Shown piece after piece: positions 22,914-25,417 of a stretch of 25,417 nt of DNA. The notes below the pieces were generated by a model. That model was not told where the DNA came from. It made no database searches and worked only from the letters and a program-made list of their open reading frames with translations. The stretch is from CAZILM01 sp964625325 (lineage in GTDB: Bacteria; Patescibacteriota; Saccharimonadia; Saccharimonadales; CAYVSP01). The stretch lies in NCBI GenBank assembly GCA_964625325.1, contig CAZVBA010000007.1, forward strand, positions 1-25,417. The letters are read 5' to 3'. The position numbers and the translations under genes were made by a program. The number at the start of each line of letters is the position of its first letter. The first letter of the stretch is position 1.

Positions 22914-22982
22914 ATGCACTGCACACCTCCGCATCGGGGCTGGTGCGGGGGTGGGCCCAAGACAATTAACAAGGAGGAAGCC

Positions 22983-23828
22983 ATGGTCAAAAATTATAGA
23001 GGAGTCGAGGATAGCGTCGCTTTCAGCGACGTCGTCAATCGCTTGAGGCAATTCTGCCTCAACAAAGGTTTCGTAGAAGTTAATACGCAGGATCGCCTGA
23101 GCATCCTGGCGGCATGCGAAGACCCGGACACGGTCGCTACTTATCAATACATGGGTGAGACGTGGCCGCTGCCGCAGACCGGGCAGATGTGGCTGGAGTA
23201 CGAGCTGTTGACCCAGCCGGAGTTACCGGGGGTGTTCTGTGTCAGCACCAGCTACCGTAACGAACCGCACCCGGTGCCCGGCCGACATAAACTTATCTTC
23301 CCGATGTTTGAGTTCGAACTGCCGGGTAATATCGATGCGTTGGAAAAGTTTGAGACCGAGCTGCTCGACCACCTCGGTTTCAATAGCGCCCACCTTCATA
23401 AAACATACGACGAATTGAAAGACCACTACAAAACTAAGGAGCTGACTCACAAACATGAAAACCGCATGGTGGCTGACTATGGGCCGGTGGTCTTCTGTCG
23501 CGACTTCCCGGTCTACACTTCACCTTTCTGGAATATGAAAAAGAAAGGTAAGACCCACGCCCACAAGATCGATGTCATCATCCACGGCAATGAGACCATC
23601 GGCAGCGCTGAGCGCAGCAGCAACGTGGACGAGATGAAAAACGGTTTCTACACCATCAGCGAGGGTAAATATGCCAACAAGCTGTTCGACCTCTTCGGTA
23701 AACGTAGAGTCGAGCAAGAGTTAAACGAATTTTTGAACCTCAACTTCTTCCCACGCTCCGGCGGCGGTATCGGCTTAACCCGCTTAATTGATGCCATGAA
23801 ACTAAATACAAGAAAGGAGATAGCATGA
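22983..23828 (+). CDS. Free-standing class II aminoacyl-tRNA synthetase-like / asparagine synthetase-like enzyme
   Basis: A 281-residue class II synthetase catalytic core of the Asp/Asn (IIb) type with no anticodon-binding domain. Motif 2 is at residues 92-110 (YRNEPHPVPG..FPMFEFE) and motif 3 at 260-270 (GGGIGLTRLID). This layout matches AsnRS-derived asparagine synthetases or other free-standing synthetase paralogues that make amino-acid products without tRNA. Substrate is not provable from sequence; the adjacent Asn-rich ORF leans to asparagine. The frame stays open to 22914, but I start at 22983 since AAGGAGG (22971-22977) precedes it. Tandem terminators lie upstream, and its stop overlaps the next ATG (ATGA). 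Confidence 0.75.
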   Translation: MVKNYRGVEDSVAFSDVVNRLRQFCLNKGFVEVNTQDRLSILAACEDPDTVATYQYMGETWPLPQTGQMWLEYELLTQPELPGVFCVSTSYRNEPHPVPGRHKLIFPMFEFELPGNIDALEKFETELLDHLGFNSAHLHKTYDELKDHYKTKELTHKHENRMVADYGPVVFCRDFPVYTSPFWNMKKKGKTHAHKIDVIIHGNETIGSAERSSNVDEMKNGFYTISEGKYANKLFDLFGKRRVEQELNEFLNLNFFPRSGGGIGLTRLIDAMKLNTRKEIA

Positions 23829-23851
23829 ACAACTTGAATAACAACAACTAG
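23825..23851 (+). CDS. Asn-rich octapeptide ORF (leader-peptide-like)
   Basis: The frame reads Met-Asn-Asn-Leu-Asn-Asn-Asn-Asn-stop. Its ATG overlaps the synthetase stop as ATGA, and AAGGAG (about 23813-23819) lies just before it. Six of eight residues are Asn, unlikely by chance. It is followed 11 nt later by an intrinsic terminator. It looks like an attenuation-type sensing peptide for Asn-tRNA charging, though it lies downstream of the enzyme. A C-terminal extension by -1 frameshifting at the overlap is another option. Confidence 0.5.
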   Translation: MNNLNNNN

Positions 23852-23862
23852 TCTATAAGACG

Positions 23863-23893
23863 CAGAAAACTCCCCACCGGGAGTTTTCTGTTT
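23863..23893 (+). terminator. Intrinsic terminator after the Asn-rich ORF
   Basis: A 12-bp perfect stem, CAGAAAACTCCC (23863-23874) with GGGAGTTTTCTG (23879-23890), loop CACC, followed by TTT. Confidence 0.88.
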
Positions 23894-24076
23894 GGAGGGC
23901 CTTGCGAGTTAGCGGCCTTCGGCCTTTTCCCCTCAGCTATGCTCAGTTCAAGCATCTGCTTGTAGTAGCTCGCTATGTTTAAACAAAAGCGGTGACGCCT
24001 CAAGGATTAATGACAGGCTTGATTGACAAAGCTTTGTGCATAACGGATTATAAGCTTTAGTAGTTTAAATAATCTT
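23894..24076 (+). promoter_or_regulatory. Intergenic region with promoter elements for the 24077 gene
   Basis: A short hairpin GCGGCC-TTC-GGCC with T4 lies near 23910. TTGACA (24023-24028) with TATAAG (24049-24054) is a promoter-like pair but its spacing (20 bp) is long. I see no ribosome site before 24077, and no coding frame in the gap. Confidence 0.4.
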
Positions 24077-24823
24077 ATGGCACGAAAGAAAAAATCCATG
24101 AAAAGTCGAAAACAAGCCACCAAGCGCAAGCTGCCTAGCCAATGGATAATGTTGCGCTCGCGTCGCAATATGCTAGTATTCATCCTTTTGTTTGCTGCTG
24201 TTGGTAGCTATTTCATTTGGAAAAGTTACGCCCAAGCGCCACAAACACTTAGCTTTTCGCGTTTTGGTGGTGATATCCAGTACCCGGTGGAGCAAGAATC
24301 GCCCAATTTTTTCTTCTGCGGCGGCTCACAGGGTCCAATAAAATGCGCCTTTGATCAATCAACTTGGGTCAGAAATCCAACCAGCTGCGTGTGGGACGTC
24401 GATGATTATATTGATCGGAGCGGTAGTGGTAACGTGGCGGGCGGGACAACCGCAACCGATACAACGTGTCTGATAGCCGACTCATACACCAATTACGGTG
24501 GTGATCGCAAAACAATTGAGGTGAATGTCAGCTCCAGCAGCTCTAACCTGCAGGTCTCACTGGTAAATTCCAACGGCGGAAAGTGGGCGGCAACTCCAGT
24601 GGCCCAGAAACGTGGCTATATATATGCTTTGTGCATAAAAGATCCGACAGCCGGTTCCATGACCTTCCCCGTTTTGGCGAATTCGAACGGTGGTACTGGG
24701 CAGCGTGTTGACTATACTTTGAGTATTTATAACCCCGATAAAACTACCCGCTCAGTCAATGCTGGTGAACAGTTGACTGGTGCCGCCCCGGGTCTCTATA
24801 GCTTCACCTGTCCAGCCGCCTAG
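24077..24823 (+). CDS. Signal-anchored extracellular protein of unknown function
   Basis: A 248-residue protein with a very basic N-terminus (about 13 Lys/Arg in the first 30), a hydrophobic anchor at about residues 31-50 (MLVFILLFAAVGSYFIW) ending SYAQAP, then a beta-rich, Ser/Thr/Gly-rich domain with about six Cys. I do not recognise a family. The anchor motif is shared with the S53 peptidase and the 24833-25351 protein. Its stop is 9 nt from that convergent gene. Confidence 0.75.
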   Translation: MARKKKSMKSRKQATKRKLPSQWIMLRSRRNMLVFILLFAAVGSYFIWKSYAQAPQTLSFSRFGGDIQYPVEQESPNFFFCGGSQGPIKCAFDQSTWVRNPTSCVWDVDDYIDRSGSGNVAGGTTATDTTCLIADSYTNYGGDRKTIEVNVSSSSSNLQVSLVNSNGGKWAATPVAQKRGYIYALCIKDPTAGSMTFPVLANSNGGTGQRVDYTLSIYNPDKTTRSVNAGEQLTGAAPGLYSFTCPAA

Positions 24824-24832
24824 GCTTTAATT

Positions 24833-25351
24833 CTATGGGTTGACGTGGAATTGGGGAGCCGCGGCTAGTTTTTGGTAATTTGAACCAGCGGCGTTTTCCG
24901 AATAGAGCGTTGGCGTGCAATCGGCTGCACCACTAGTCCAGTTAGGCCCCGTTAGCGTGAAATATTTGCTACCTATCCAGCTACTGAAATAACCGACGTC
25001 TTGATGATAAACTTTGATACCACTCTGGTAGCAATCAAGACCGACGTAGGCATATGGTGCATTGGATGTCACACTGAAGTTAATTTTGTCACCCCATTTC
25101 GGAGTTGCTTGGGTTGGCGGCGATGTGGTCGGGGAGGTTATCGGGTAACTCAGAACAAAACTGCCGGTGTAGGTAGTGGTTTTGCTGCCTTTGCCGCCGC
25201 TCCCGGGCGCGGCAAAGCTTTGTAAGACCGCTATGGTGCCTACGGCTGCAAACAGTACGATAAAAACTACAAGCTGTTTAAATGAGATGGTCCATTTTCT
25301 TTTGAGTAATTTTGTCTTTTTAGCCATAGCTTTGGGTACTTTCTTTTTCAT
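24833..25351 (-). CDS. Signal-anchored extracellular protein of unknown function
   Basis: A 172-residue protein with a basic N-terminus (MKKKVPKAMAKKTKLLKRK), an anchor at about 26-45 (LVVFIVLFAAVGTIAVLQSF) ending AAPG, a Gly/Ser/Thr/Pro-rich linker and a beta-rich domain (KINFSVTSNAPYAYVGLDCY) with two Cys, reminiscent of small Ig-like surface domains. No family is recognised with confidence. The Met at residue 9 is an alternative start; neither start has a ribosome site. It converges with the preceding gene. Confidence 0.7.
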   Translation of the reverse strand: MKKKVPKAMAKKTKLLKRKWTISFKQLVVFIVLFAAVGTIAVLQSFAAPGSGGKGSKTTTYTGSFVLSYPITSPTTSPPTQATPKWGDKINFSVTSNAPYAYVGLDCYQSGIKVYHQDVGYFSSWIGSKYFTLTGPNWTSGAADCTPTLYSENAAGSNYQKLAAAPQFHVNP

Positions 25352-25393
25352 TTTTATTAAAAGCTTATGGTTGTATGATAGGCCTATTTACGG

Positions 25394-25417
25394 ATGAGTC
25401 AAGAAGTTGTATGGAGG
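25394..25417 (+). CDS. Possible start of a further gene, cut by the window edge
   Basis: ATG followed by seven open codons (MSQEVVWR). A TATGAT box lies about 20 nt before it. Too little sequence to judge; the final GGAGG could instead be the ribosome site of a gene starting just outside. Confidence 0.2.

Noticed and set aside
22859..22969. 36-codon frame through the tandem terminators (starts ATGAAT, overlaps a 15-codon frame as ATGA)
   Set aside because: It has no ribosome site and merely crosses the hairpin and T-tract sequence; composition is explained by the terminators.
1..25417. CRISPR array, tRNA, rRNA or transposase
   Set aside because: No regularly spaced direct repeats, no cloverleaf or rRNA-like conserved stretches and no transposase motifs were seen on reading; small RNAs cannot be excluded without a covariance search.

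Overview
The window looks like a chromosomal segment from a Patescibacteria/CPR-type bacterium, most likely Candidatus Saccharibacteria (TM7) or a close relative. This is inferred from gene style, not from a database match. The pointers are a very short TsaB, a ComEC without its metallo-beta-lactamase domain, a monoderm-type type IV pilus locus with no secretin or PilP lipoprotein, tight ATGA-overlapping operons, several probably leaderless transcripts, and several secreted proteins sharing one signal-anchor style. No CRISPR array, rRNA, tRNA or transposase gene was seen.

Layout. 83-2433 (minus): a membrane-anchored lamin-tail-domain (LTD) protein, tsaE and tsaB. 2550-3074 (plus): a PRC-barrel protein. 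3071-5142 (minus): recA, a small membrane protein with a His/Asp motif, and recX. 5288-16736 (plus): a large type IV pilus region with pilB, pilC, a secreted sedolisin-type (S53) peptidase, a strongly expressed major pilin with its own promoter and terminator, three pilin-like or PilX-like proteins, then pilM-pilN-pilO and a small membrane protein. 16746-22744 (minus): comEC, yebC, a small membrane protein, ruvC, ruvA, a DHFR/RibD-C-like reductase wedged between ruvA and ruvB, ruvB, and a bacterial PH-domain membrane protein. 22845-23893 (plus): tandem intrinsic terminators, a free-standing class II aminoacyl-tRNA-synthetase-like or asparagine-synthetase-like enzyme, and an eight-residue Asn-rich peptide ORF ahead of a third terminator. 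The right end carries two convergent signal-anchored proteins of unknown function and perhaps the first codons of another gene.

How it fits together. The window pairs DNA uptake and pilus genes (pilB/C/M/N/O, pilins, comEC) with recombination and repair genes (recA/recX, ruvABC), as expected of a naturally competent, surface-attached, small-genome bacterium. Prepilin peptidase, PilT and the other competence genes are not in the window.

The most unusual signals are four. (1) A roughly 145-bp dispersed repeat occurs in three copies, all in the same strand orientation and all exactly at gene-gene junctions inside operons; one copy forms a bridging ORF with ATGA overlaps at both ends and another is read into the N-terminus of a prepilin. 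(2) The enzyme at 22983 has tandem terminators before it and a translationally coupled Met-Asn-Asn-Leu-Asn4 peptide after it. (3) Several genes have a -10 box placed so that transcription would begin at or within about 5 nt of the start codon. (4) Three otherwise unrelated proteins share a signal-anchor motif.
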